Source of the DNA: Campylobacter sp.
GTDB lineage: Bacteria; Campylobacterota; Campylobacteria; Campylobacterales; Campylobacteraceae
Assembly: GCF_019423325.1 (NCBI RefSeq)
Contig: NZ_JAHZBQ010000001.1
Location: 62,001 to 126,000 of the forward strand
Reading direction: 5' to 3'
DNA length: 64,000 bases
The first letter of the stretch is position 1, and each line of letters starts with the position of its first letter. The position numbers were made by a program, and so were the translations under genes. Positions 17,649 through 24,442 of this stretch are shown here, one piece after another. The notes beneath the pieces are model-generated. The model saw only the letters and a list, made by a program, of their open reading frames with translations, was not told where the DNA came from and did no database searches.

Positions 17649-17782
17649 TTAAATTTTAGCGAAATCTCCCTCTAACTCGACATTTACGCGCTTGCCTATG
17701 TCTTTTAACTTGCTAAACTCTTCCACTAGCCTCGGCGCGTCGCTGGGCTGATCGCAAACCTCTTAAATGCGCTATTTTGCAT
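17649..17782 (-). pseudogene. Frameshifted remnant of a small gene
   Basis: Translation from an ATG at 17782, preceded by AAAGGAATTTT, gives MQNSAFKRFA and then runs to a stop. In a neighbouring frame the sequence continues as DQPSDAPRLVEEFSKLKDIG and KRVNVELEGDFAKI up to a TAA at 17649. Protein-like composition and a good ribosome site suggest a broken short gene. I do not recognise the family; it could also be chance. Confidence 0.35.
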
Positions 17783-17851
17783 AAAATTCCTTTGTTTAAA
17801 ATCGCGCGGATTCTAGCTGATTTTAAATTTTGCGTCAAATTTTGGAATTTT

Positions 17852-17876
17852 TGCTGTAACTCTTGACATTACAACA
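17852..17876 (+). promoter_or_regulatory. Operator 1: TGCTGTAA-N9-TTACAACA
   Basis: An inverted repeat with 7 of 8 pairs matching and a 9-base spacer. The spacer contains the TTGACA -35 box of the cupin promoter. It has the same geometry as operator 2, whose start is 49 bases downstream. A dimeric regulator bound here would block RNA polymerase. Confidence 0.65.
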
Positions 17877-17891
17877 AAATTTTAATATACT
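17863..17891 (+). promoter_or_regulatory. Sigma-70 promoter of the cupin gene
   Basis: TTGACA at 17863-17868 and TATACT at 17886-17891, separated by 17 bases. This near-consensus pair is unusual for Campylobacter, where -35 boxes are usually weak. Transcription would start near 17898, just before operator 2. Confidence 0.75.
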
Positions 17892-17900
17892 TCGCTCATC

Positions 17901-17925
17901 TGTTGTAAGTTATAGCATTACAACA
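17901..17925 (+). promoter_or_regulatory. Operator 2: TGTTGTAA-N9-TTACAACA
   Basis: A perfect 8-bp inverted repeat with a 9-base spacer, placed over the expected transcription start. It matches operator 1. The regulator is unknown; the Rrf2 protein at 19252-19662 is the nearest candidate. Confidence 0.7.
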
Positions 17926-17947
17926 AAAAATTTCTAAGGAGAAAAAG

Positions 17948-18322
17948 ATGTCAAACTACAAGATCGTTTCAACGAAAAATGAGCCGAGAGTCGAGCTAAA
18001 AGAAGCTCTAGGCTTAAGCGGCTGCGAGCTCTCTATCAACGAGCTTCCTGCAAACGTGAGCGTGCCTTTCGTGCATTCGCACAAGCAAAACGAGGAGCTT
18101 TATTTGGTGCTAAAAGGCGGCGGCACGCTCTTTATCGACGGCGAGGAGAAGGCGGTCAAAGAGGGCGATGCGATCCGTATCGATCCGGCGGGCAAAAGAT
18201 GCTTCAAGGCGGGCGCGCAGGGGATAAAATTTATCTGTATCCAGACTAAACGCGGCAGCCTGGAGCAGTACACTAACGGCGACGGCGTGATAAACGACGA
18301 TGTAAAGCCTAGCTGGCTGTAA
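17948..18322 (+). CDS. Single-domain cupin protein
   Basis: A 124-residue cupin. The two family motifs are FVHSHKQNEELYLVLKGGGTLFIDGE (metal ligands H-x-H and E) and GDAIRIDPAGKRCFKAG, whose second motif lacks an obvious histidine. Cupins of this size bind a metal and act as small enzymes or sensors; the substrate cannot be told. CTAAGGAGAAAAAG gives a strong ribosome site. The gene has a near-consensus promoter flanked by two identical operator half-site arrangements, so it is probably a tightly repressed, inducible gene. The neighbouring reductase and Rrf2 regulator suggest an oxidative or electrophile stress setting, which is inference. Confidence 0.85.
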   Translation: MSNYKIVSTKNEPRVELKEALGLSGCELSINELPANVSVPFVHSHKQNEELYLVLKGGGTLFIDGEEKAVKEGDAIRIDPAGKRCFKAGAQGIKFICIQTKRGSLEQYTNGDGVINDDVKPSWL

Positions 18323-18435
18323 AATTTTGCGAGACGGGCACGGAAAAATGCGGGTGTAAATTTTAAACTGCGCAGCACAGCAAAACGGCGCCCTACGTGG
18401 CGGGCGCATCGGCCGCCACAACGATAGGAGGTCGC

Positions 18436-18468
18436 ATGAGAAAATGCATTAGTCGCGGCGGTAAGTGA
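18436..18468 (+). other. Possible 10-residue leader peptide
   Basis: A perfect AGGAGG lies four bases before an ATG that opens ten codons (MRKCISRGGK) and then TGA. It lies between the cupin and the NAD(P)-binding gene. It may be a remnant or a chance match. Confidence 0.2.
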
Positions 18469-18532
18469 ATTAGCTTGCAGCGGCGATAAGCGGCTGTGCA
18501 AGCAAACAAATTCTAAATTTAAAGGATAGAAA

Positions 18533-19114
18533 ATGAAAAAAGTAGCAATCATCGGAGCAAACGGGAAATCAGGTTCAAATTTGGTGCAAGAAGCCCTAAA
18601 ACAAGGGTATGACGTAACGGCTATCGTGCGAAACAAAGAGTATAAAAAACGACGACGTAAAGTCGTCTATAAAGATGTTTTAAAGCTAACGAAGGCCGAT
18701 CTAGCGGGCTTTGACGCCGTTATTAGCGCATTTGCGGCATGGACGCCCGAAACATTTCCGCTTCATAAAAAGGTAGCAAAACACCTAGCAGACGCACTTA
18801 GCGGTACGAAAACGAGACTACTCGTCATCGGCGGCGCGGGTACGCTATACGTGGACGATAAGCAGACGATGGTTATAGATACGCCAAGCTTTCCTGCCGG
18901 GTACATGGGCGTCGCTAAGGCTACGGCGGAGTCGTTTTTCGAGCTAAAAGACAGAAGCGACGCGCTCTGGACATACGTCTCGCCTGCGGGAGACTACGAC
19001 GCAGATGGCGCTCGCACCGGCGAATACGTCCTTGGCGGCAATAATCTAATACTAAACTCCAAAAACGAGAGCTACATCAGCTACGCAGACCTCGCGCTCG
19101 CGGTCATAGACTAG
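18533..19114 (+). CDS. NAD(P)-binding atypical SDR (NmrA-like)
   Basis: A 193-residue Rossmann-fold protein of the NAD(P)H-binding NmrA or YwnB-like group. The dinucleotide loop is GANGKSGSNLV at residues 8-18, followed by RNKEYK and FDAVISAFAAWTPETFP. Later blocks VIGGAGTLYVD and YVSPAGDYDADGARTGEYVLG match this group. The classical YxxxK catalytic pair is not evident, so it may be a binding or regulatory protein rather than a dehydrogenase. AAAGGATAGAAA precedes the ATG. It lies upstream of an Rrf2 regulator, an arrangement common in other bacteria (known pattern, recalled from memory). Confidence 0.85.
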   Translation: MKKVAIIGANGKSGSNLVQEALKQGYDVTAIVRNKEYKKRRRKVVYKDVLKLTKADLAGFDAVISAFAAWTPETFPLHKKVAKHLADALSGTKTRLLVIGGAGTLYVDDKQTMVIDTPSFPAGYMGVAKATAESFFELKDRSDALWTYVSPAGDYDADGARTGEYVLGGNNLILNSKNESYISYADLALAVID

Positions 19115-19205
19115 CTAAAAAATAGAAATTTCGTGCAAAAGCGCTTTACCGCAGTCGGCGAGAGGGCGTGAGTTTAAAATTTTGCGTAATTTAGCTAAAA
19201 TAACG

Positions 19206-19230
19206 CCGCACGAAACTAACGTGCGGTTTT
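19206..19230 (+). terminator. Hairpin terminator after the SDR gene
   Basis: CCGCACG and CGTGCGG form a perfect 7-bp stem with a 7-base loop, followed by TTTTAAATTT. It separates the SDR gene from the Rrf2 gene and could also act in the Rrf2 leader. Confidence 0.65.
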
Positions 19231-19251
19231 AAATTTAAATCAAGGCCGGTT

Positions 19252-19662
19252 ATGCAAGTAGGTATCAAATTTTCACTCGCGGTTCATATCATGCTTTGCG
19301 TCGCGTATTTTCGCGAGGAGAAGGTCACGGGCGATTTCGTCGCCGCAAGCTCGGGGATAAACCCTGCCATAGCGCGCAAGCTGATCTCGCAGCTAAAAAA
19401 CGCGGCCTTGGTGCTCACGACCGCGGGTGTGGGCGGCATCACGCCGGCTCGCGACGCACGGCTCATCACGCTTTTAGACATTTACGAGGCGGTGAGCGAG
19501 GAGGACGCGATGTTTCGCCTGCACAAAGGCTCGCCTAGCGCCTGCCCTGTAGGCGGCAAGATCGAGGCGGTACTCGCGCCGCGCTTTGCCCGCATTCAGA
19601 ATGATTTTAAAAAATCCCTATCAAGCGTGAGCTTGGCGGATTTGCTGCGGGATTTAGAATGA
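19252..19662 (+). CDS. Rrf2-family transcriptional regulator
   Basis: A 136-residue winged-helix repressor of the Rrf2 family. The N-terminus MQVGIKFSLAVHIMLCVAYF and the recognition region VAASSGINPAIARKLISQLKNAALVLTTAGVGGITPARD are typical. Only two cysteines are present (C16, C98), so it lacks the three-cysteine iron-sulfur site of IscR and NsrR. It is closer to the YwnA-type branch. It likely controls the adjacent SDR gene and perhaps the cupin gene through the paired TGTTGTAA operators; this link is inferred from proximity only. Confidence 0.9.
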   Translation: MQVGIKFSLAVHIMLCVAYFREEKVTGDFVAASSGINPAIARKLISQLKNAALVLTTAGVGGITPARDARLITLLDIYEAVSEEDAMFRLHKGSPSACPVGGKIEAVLAPRFARIQNDFKKSLSSVSLADLLRDLE

Positions 19663-19680
19663 GATTTGTATAGCGTGGCT

Positions 19681-19893
19681 TTAAGTGGACTTTTTATCGC
19701 TCATCTCGGATTTTATCGATTCATCGGCTTGTAGAAGGTTTTCGTAATTTTCTTTGCTTTTTCGTATGGCGTCGTCAAATTTAAAACCGAGCATGACGAT
19801 ACGGTATAAATTCGGCTTGTTTTTGCGCCAATTATACAGCGTTGCGACATCAATGCCTAGATGATATGCCATATCGCGTTTAGTCAGCTTCAA
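19681..19893 (-). CDS. Small HTH DNA-binding protein
   Basis: A 70-residue protein with a helix-turn-helix: MKLTKRDMAYHLGIDVATLYNWRKNKPNLYRIVMLG. The pattern resembles small Campylobacter regulators. I chose the TTG at 19893 because AAGGAAAAT sits before it and a TATACAAT-like -10 box lies further upstream within the longer open frame. The alternative GTG at 19953 would start upstream of that promoter. Its end converges on the Rrf2 gene with an 18-base gap. Targets are unknown. Confidence 0.7.
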   Translation of the reverse strand: MKLTKRDMAYHLGIDVATLYNWRKNKPNLYRIVMLGFKFDDAIRKSKENYENLLQADESIKSEMSDKKST

Positions 19894-20019
19894 AATTTTC
19901 CTTAAATTTGAAATCAATAAAATTGTATAGCTTTTATTCTGATAAACTAACACTTGAATATTTTTATGTTTTTAGTATTTTTCATATAATATTTCAATTT
20001 TTCTTTAACTACCTTGCAA

Positions 20020-20025
20020 TATAAT
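20020..20025 (+). promoter_or_regulatory. -10 box of the lipoprotein gene
   Basis: TATAAT 28 bases upstream of the ATG at 20054. It overlaps the alternative start at 20024 and so argues against it. Confidence 0.6.
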
Positions 20026-20053
20026 GCGAGAATATTTTTTGGGAGGATCCAAT

Positions 20054-20461
20054 ATGAAAAATTTCAAAATTTTAGTTTTCGGCACTTTTGCGGCGATATT
20101 CTTTAACGGATGCGACGTAACGCCGCCGTTTCAGGTAGTTCAATTACAAGAAAACGCACGCGGTATCACGGTGGCAAGAAGCACGCCTTATAATTGCACT
20201 GTCTTGGGCGAGGTCGAGGGCAGAAGCGAAAATAACGGCTATGGTGCAAATTTACAGCTAATGCGCGATAGTGCGGTCAATGACGCTAAAAATAATGCTG
20301 CATACGTGATCGGAGAGGGAAAACGCGCGATGATAAACATAGTAAGTGAAAAGGCGGTTTGTTTGTTAAACGGACAGCGGGTTGATTGCTCGGGAAATGT
20401 CATCGGTTACGTCCAATCATATAGGATAAATGCGCAGGTTTTTGACTGCGGTATAAAGTAA
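20054..20461 (+). CDS. Lipoprotein, DUF4156-like
   Basis: A 135-residue lipoprotein. The signal peptide MKNFKILVFGTFAAIFFNGC ends in a lipobox with the lipidated Cys at position 20. The mature part contains YNCTVLGEVEGRSENNGYGANLQLMRDSAVNDAKNNAAYVIGEGK, the pattern of DUF4156-type small lipoproteins, and four further cysteines. GGGAGGATCC gives a strong ribosome site for the ATG at 20054. Function is unknown. The Sel1-like gene follows 39 bases downstream and may be co-transcribed. Confidence 0.8.
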   Translation: MKNFKILVFGTFAAIFFNGCDVTPPFQVVQLQENARGITVARSTPYNCTVLGEVEGRSENNGYGANLQLMRDSAVNDAKNNAAYVIGEGKRAMINIVSEKAVCLLNGQRVDCSGNVIGYVQSYRINAQVFDCGIK

Positions 20462-20500
20462 ATTTAAAATTTTAATGTAATAAGCATTAAGGAGATAAAG

Positions 20501-21253
20501 ATGAGAAATTTTATCTTGAAATTGATCGGAGTATCGGTAATATGCGTGTTATTACCGGGAAAGCTATCTGCACTGGATCTACCGGAGCCACTAAAGGGAG
20601 AGGAGTTTGAGCAGGTTTTGAAAAAATACCTCAATTCCGAGGAAGAATTTCTGCAAGATTTTGAAGCACATAAGTTTGACAAAGCGGCCGCTTTCGATAA
20701 ATTATATTGTGAAGAAGGGCTTCCAGAGGCGTGCGGAGATCTGGGAATTCATTATGCTTTTGGACTAGGGGTAAAAAGAGATGTTTTAAAAGCAAAGGCA
20801 TATATCGGATATTATTCTGCAAATTCGCCGATGAAATTTTCTGCAAAAGAATTTAGTAATTTAAGTTTAGAGCTTATTAATAAAACTTCCGAGCTTGATG
20901 ACAAAGGGGCATTGTTTTATCTTTCAGATGTCTTTAAAAAAGAGCTTGAAGATTGTAGGTCGCTTATAAAATGGTTCGATATTATGAGCGGTAAGATCAA
21001 AATAAATAAAGATTATGTAAAAAGCATCGGTAATAGAGATTCTTGTTTTAAAGCTCTTGCATATTCTATGATGCTTCCTTGTGATATGCTATCGCCTGAT
21101 AAAATACTTTGTTCCGAAAAAGGTATTAAGGATGATATTTCTAGCGAAATTCTTATTTCGGAAATCGTCAAAAATGGGCTTATAAATTCCAAAATAGCAA
21201 ATATATTCTTCGAGTACTTTGATTTTATTGATACCGATGAAATTAAATTTTAA
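20501..21253 (+). CDS. Secreted Sel1-like repeat protein
   Basis: A 250-residue protein with a cleavable signal peptide (MRNFILKLIGVSVICVLLPGKLSA). Near residues 60-110 it has one clear Sel1/TPR-like unit: AAFDKLYCEEGLPEACGDLGIHYAFGLGVKRDVLKAKAYIGYY, with the Cys-x-Cys pairing seen in Helicobacter cysteine-rich proteins. The rest is helical and more diverged, with further cysteines. AAGGAGATAAAG precedes the ATG. Such proteins usually mediate protein-protein contacts in the periplasm; the partner is unknown. A related protein with clearer repeats lies at 54648-55280. Confidence 0.72.
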   Translation: MRNFILKLIGVSVICVLLPGKLSALDLPEPLKGEEFEQVLKKYLNSEEEFLQDFEAHKFDKAAAFDKLYCEEGLPEACGDLGIHYAFGLGVKRDVLKAKAYIGYYSANSPMKFSAKEFSNLSLELINKTSELDDKGALFYLSDVFKKELEDCRSLIKWFDIMSGKIKINKDYVKSIGNRDSCFKALAYSMMLPCDMLSPDKILCSEKGIKDDISSEILISEIVKNGLINSKIANIFFEYFDFIDTDEIKF

Positions 21254-21260
21254 AAAATTC

Positions 21261-21290
21261 GGGCTTTGACGGTTATAAATGCCAAAGCCC
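21261..21290. terminator. Bidirectional terminator between convergent genes
   Basis: GGGCTTTG and CAAAGCCC form an 8-bp stem around a 14-base loop, flanked by AAAAAATTC on the left and AAATTTAAAATT on the right. It lies between the ends of the Sel1-like gene and the ThiF-like gene. Confidence 0.75.
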
Positions 21291-21301
21291 AAATTTAAAA
21301 T

Positions 21302-21967
21302 TTACAATTTTATCTTCCTAACTTCCAGCTCGCCGCCAAAAAAGTTCACGTAGTAAAGCAGGTCTTTTTCGACCTCAAGCCCCGCTAGATAGCGCAGAGC
21401 GAGGTTCGCCTCAAAGCTTGCCGCAAACATCACTATAGCAGCCGTTATGCCCGCAGGCGTCGCGTTTAGGCTCGGGAAAAATTTAAAATCCGCATTCTGC
21501 ACGAAGCAGACTTGGCACTGCCAGCTGTCCACCGACGCAAACACCCACGGCACGCCTATTTGCTTAGCAAAGGCATCAATCTGTGCGCGCGTGGCGAGAT
21601 TATCGGTCGCATCCAAAATGAGATCAAATTTCTCGCCCGCGCCTATCGCGCTAGCGAAAAATTCCTCCGCGCGGCTCTTATGCACCTCCACGCTCACGCC
21701 GTCGTAGCGAGCCTCCGTGCGGCTTTTAAAAACGTCCGCTTTAAATTTACCCTCGTCTGCGAGAGTGAATAAAATTTGCCTGTGGATGTTATGGAGCGCC
21801 ACCGTGTCGAAATCTACGACGCTGATCCGCCCGATGCCGCTTGCGCCCAGAGCGTAAGCAAGGCTGCTTCCAAGCCCGCCCGCGCCGATGATTAGGATGC
21901 GTTTATCCGCAAGCGCACGCTGCGTCTGCTCGCCCCAAAGCTGGATCTGTCTGTGAAAGTAGTTCAT
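21302..21967 (-). CDS. ThiF/MoeB/HesA-family E1-like enzyme
   Basis: An ATP-dependent adenylyltransferase that probably activates the C-terminus of a small sulfur-carrier or ubiquitin-like protein. It opens MNYFHRQIQLWGEQTQRAL. The nucleotide loop is IIGAGGLGSSLAYALGASGIG, followed by DFDTVALHNIHRQILF (the N-x-x-R-Q motif) and LDATDNLATR. At 221 residues it is shorter than MoeB or ThiF and shows no CxxC zinc pairs. Its start overlaps the hydrolase stop by 4 bases, so it is last in the ileS operon. The partner protein is not in the window. Confidence 0.86.
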   Translation of the reverse strand: MNYFHRQIQLWGEQTQRALADKRILIIGAGGLGSSLAYALGASGIGRISVVDFDTVALHNIHRQILFTLADEGKFKADVFKSRTEARYDGVSVEVHKSRAEEFFASAIGAGEKFDLILDATDNLATRAQIDAFAKQIGVPWVFASVDSWQCQVCFVQNADFKFFPSLNATPAGITAAIVMFAASFEANLALRYLAGLEVEKDLLYYVNFFGGELEVRKIKL

Positions 21968-23145
21968 AAAAGCCCCCTGCTGACTAGATTTTTACGGAAT
22001 TTCCACAGCCCGCGCGCCGCAGCGATCTCGTCCGCGTCCACTTCGCACATCAGCACGCCCTCTTCGTTTTTCAGTTCGTTTGCGATCTCGCCGCCGGGGG
22101 TTACGACGAAGCTCTCGCCGTAAAATTTAAACTCGCTTTCGCCGAATTTCGCCTCGCCGATGCGGTTGGCGCGGATGACGTAGAGCGAGTTCGTAAACGC
22201 GCGCATCTTCAAAAGCTCGCGCCAGCGCCCACCGCTTTCGAAGGTCGAAGCGCACGGCACGAGCACGCAGCCGACGTTTTTTTGCATAAAATAGCGCCAA
22301 AATACGTCAAAATGCGCCTCGTAGCCAAAGCACACGCCGAATTTCACGCCGCCCTCGCTAAAGATCATCGGCGAAATTTTACCGATTTTGCGGCTTTTGC
22401 GGTTGGCGAAAAAGCTCTCTTCGTTCCAGTGCGGATAGTCCATCAGGATATTTTGATCGTAAAATTTCACCTCCGAGGGCGAAAATTTCGCGCAGGATTT
22501 CACCCAGATGGGCTCGTTTTCGCTCGCGCAAAAGATCTCCTCTTCGCTCGCGTCTTTTTGGCTTTCGGCTTTTAAATTTGAAGCGTTCGAGTTACTTTGG
22601 ATCGAAGCGCTTAAATTTAAACCATCTGCGGAATTTGCGGCTTTGAAATTTAAAGCGTGCGCGCCGCAGGAATTTAAGCCGCCTTTGGAACTCTGCTCGC
22701 CTTTGGAATTTAAAGCGCCTTTGGAATTTGAACCATCGTTGGAATTTAAATCTCTCTTGGAATTTAGCTCGCCCTTGCAACCAGGCTCACTTTTAAGGCT
22801 TAAGGAATTTTCGCCGCCGCCGCCGCCGCCCAAGCTCTTTTGAGCCGCGCTGCCGAAAATACCCGCCTGCCTCAAAATTGCGCCGCTAGCGGCTCTGATT
22901 ATCGGCGCTACGATATGTAGGTCGTATTTGGCGGCCAGCCGCGCCATCAGCTCCTGCTTGTGCTCGCTCTGCTCGCAGGCGATAGAGCGGGGCATCTTTT
23001 TAAGCTCGCTAAAGAAGGAATTTAGCTCATATTCGCCCAGCAGCACGATCCGCGCGCCATTGTCTTTGGCGACCTTCATATAGTAATCGATCCGATTTTC
23101 GCTCATCGAAAGCGTCGGTAGCTGTAAAACGCATACGTTTATCAT
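21964..23145 (-). CDS. Carbon-nitrogen hydrolase with low-complexity insert
   Basis: A nitrilase-superfamily amidase, substrate unknown. The catalytic triad is visible as E38 (LLGEYELNSFF), K227 (SEVKFYDQN) and C272 (KFGVCFGYEAHFD). The 393-residue length is well above the usual 260-300. Between about residues 105 and 205 lies an insert of GGGGGG followed by repeats of the type LNSKG/SNSKG/LNFKA. It is encoded by a GCC6 microsatellite and recurrent AAATTCCAAAGGCG-like units on the coding strand. The catalytic core continues on both sides in the same frame, so the insert probably forms a surface loop. It lies 9 bases after xseB. Confidence 0.86.
   Translation of the reverse strand: MINVCVLQLPTLSMSENRIDYYMKVAKDNGARIVLLGEYELNSFFSELKKMPRSIACEQSEHKQELMARLAAKYDLHIVAPIIRAASGAILRQAGIFGSAAQKSLGGGGGGENSLSLKSEPGCKGELNSKRDLNSNDGSNSKGALNSKGEQSSKGGLNSCGAHALNFKAANSADGLNLSASIQSNSNASNLKAESQKDASEEEIFCASENEPIWVKSCAKFSPSEVKFYDQNILMDYPHWNEESFFANRKSRKIGKISPMIFSEGGVKFGVCFGYEAHFDVFWRYFMQKNVGCVLVPCASTFESGGRWRELLKMRAFTNSLYVIRANRIGEAKFGESEFKFYGESFVVTPGGEIANELKNEEGVLMCEVDADEIAAARGLWKFRKNLVSRGLL
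22600..22830 (-). repeat. In-gene repeat tract in the C-N hydrolase
   Basis: Repeated TTTAAATTCCAAAGGCG-like units on the minus strand, next to an exact (GCC)6 run at 22813-22830 on the plus strand. It encodes the Gly6 and LNSKG-type insert. Confidence 0.7.
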
Positions 23146-23154
23146 CGCCGCCTC

Positions 23155-23346
23155 CTAAGCCTGCTCGGGCGCGTTTATTTCGGCAACCTCGAGTTTGGCG
23201 TTTTCTAAAATTTCCTTCACCTCTTTTAGCAGCGCCACGCCCTGTTTATACAGCTTCACGCTCTCTTCTAGGCTCAGATCCTTGTCGTTTAGGCTCTTTA
23301 AAAGCGCGTTAATCTTCTCCATTTTTTCCTCGAAACTCTCACTCAT
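23155..23346 (-). CDS. xseB: Exodeoxyribonuclease VII small subunit
   Basis: The small subunit of the nuclease that degrades single-stranded DNA from both ends. The 63-residue product is typical: SFEEKMEKINALLKSLNDKDLSLEESVKLYKQGVALLKEVKEILENAKLEV, with the conserved LE-S-V-L-Y-G/Q-G pattern. The start overlaps metX by 8 bases. The large subunit XseA is not in this window. Confidence 0.93.
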   Translation of the reverse strand: MSESFEEKMEKINALLKSLNDKDLSLEESVKLYKQGVALLKEVKEILENAKLEVAEINAPEQA

Positions 23347-24442
23347 CTAAAATCCTTTTTATGATGTAATCAAATTTTTCTATCTCGACCAAAAACGCGT
23401 CGTGTCCGTAGTCGCTATCGATCTGCGCGTAGCTCGCGCGATCCTTTTTGCCCAGATCGCTCATCGCATCGTAAATTTCTTTCATTAGCTCCGGCGGAAA
23501 GAGCACGTCGCCTTTGAAAGAGATGAGGTGCAGGCGCGATTTGATCTGCGCGCAGGCGTTTTTGAGATTGCCGTAGTGGCGCGTGCAATCAAATATATTC
23601 ATCATCTTGGCGATGTAGAGATAGCACAGCGGATCGAACCTGCGCGCGAAATTTTCGCCGTTGTATTCAAGGTAGCGATCGACCTGAAAGCGCCCGTTAA
23701 TCTCGTAAAGACCGTCGGTTTCAACGTAGTTGCGTCCAAATTTATCCTGCATCGAGTTTGGGCTTAAAAAACTTATATGCCCCGCCATGCGCCCCACCGC
23801 CATGCCGTCAAGCCCGCGCTCGGCGATCAGATTTTTATCGTAGTTGCCGTTTTTAAAGCTCGGATCGCGCAAGATAGCCTCGGTCGCGATCTTATTAAAT
23901 GCGATCGCCCAAGGCTGCGTGGCGTAGGTGCTTGCCAGCACGAAAATTTCATCCGCAAATTCCGGATATTCGATCGCATAGCACAGCGCCTGCATGCCGC
24001 CCAAGCTGCCGCCGATAACGGCGCGGGCGTGAGCGATGCCGAGGCGCTTTAAAAGCATCATCTGCGCGCGCACGACGTCTGAAACGACCACTACCGGAAA
24101 GCGCAAGCGGTACTCGCGGCCGCTGCTTTCATCGACGTCGAGCGGGCAGGTGGAGCCGAAAGGCGAAGCTAGGATGTTTATGCAGATGACGAAAAATTTC
24201 GTAGTATCGACCGCTTTATGATCGCCGATGAGCCCGTCCCACCAGCCCGGCTTAACGTCGCCCTCGTAAAGTCCCGCGGCGTGCGCGGAGCCGGTTAAGG
24301 CGTGGCAGATGACGATGACGTTTGATTTGTCCGGGTTTAGCTCGCCGTAGGTTTCATAGGCGAGCTTGAAGTTAGAAAAGACGCGGCCGCTCTCCAGATA
24401 GAGCGGCTCGTCGAAATTTTGAATTTTGCTCTGAAGGATCAC
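23339..24442 (-). CDS. metX: Homoserine O-acetyltransferase
   Basis: Acetylates homoserine with acetyl-CoA for methionine synthesis by direct sulfhydrylation. It is an alpha/beta hydrolase of 367 residues, the normal length. ICHALTGSAHAAG and GWWDGLIGDHKAVDT match the family. The nucleophile elbow is IGGSLGGMQ with S146. The late Asp and His lie in KGDVLFPPELM and DSDYGHDAFLVE. MetX enzymes can prefer succinyl-CoA, so acyl specificity is inferred. It overlaps guaB by 4 bases. Together with thrB at 5.3 kb it draws on the same homoserine pool. Confidence 0.94.
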   Translation of the reverse strand: MILQSKIQNFDEPLYLESGRVFSNFKLAYETYGELNPDKSNVIVICHALTGSAHAAGLYEGDVKPGWWDGLIGDHKAVDTTKFFVICINILASPFGSTCPLDVDESSGREYRLRFPVVVVSDVVRAQMMLLKRLGIAHARAVIGGSLGGMQALCYAIEYPEFADEIFVLASTYATQPWAIAFNKIATEAILRDPSFKNGNYDKNLIAERGLDGMAVGRMAGHISFLSPNSMQDKFGRNYVETDGLYEINGRFQVDRYLEYNGENFARRFDPLCYLYIAKMMNIFDCTRHYGNLKNACAQIKSRLHLISFKGDVLFPPELMKEIYDAMSDLGKKDRASYAQIDSDYGHDAFLVEIEKFDYIIKRILDE

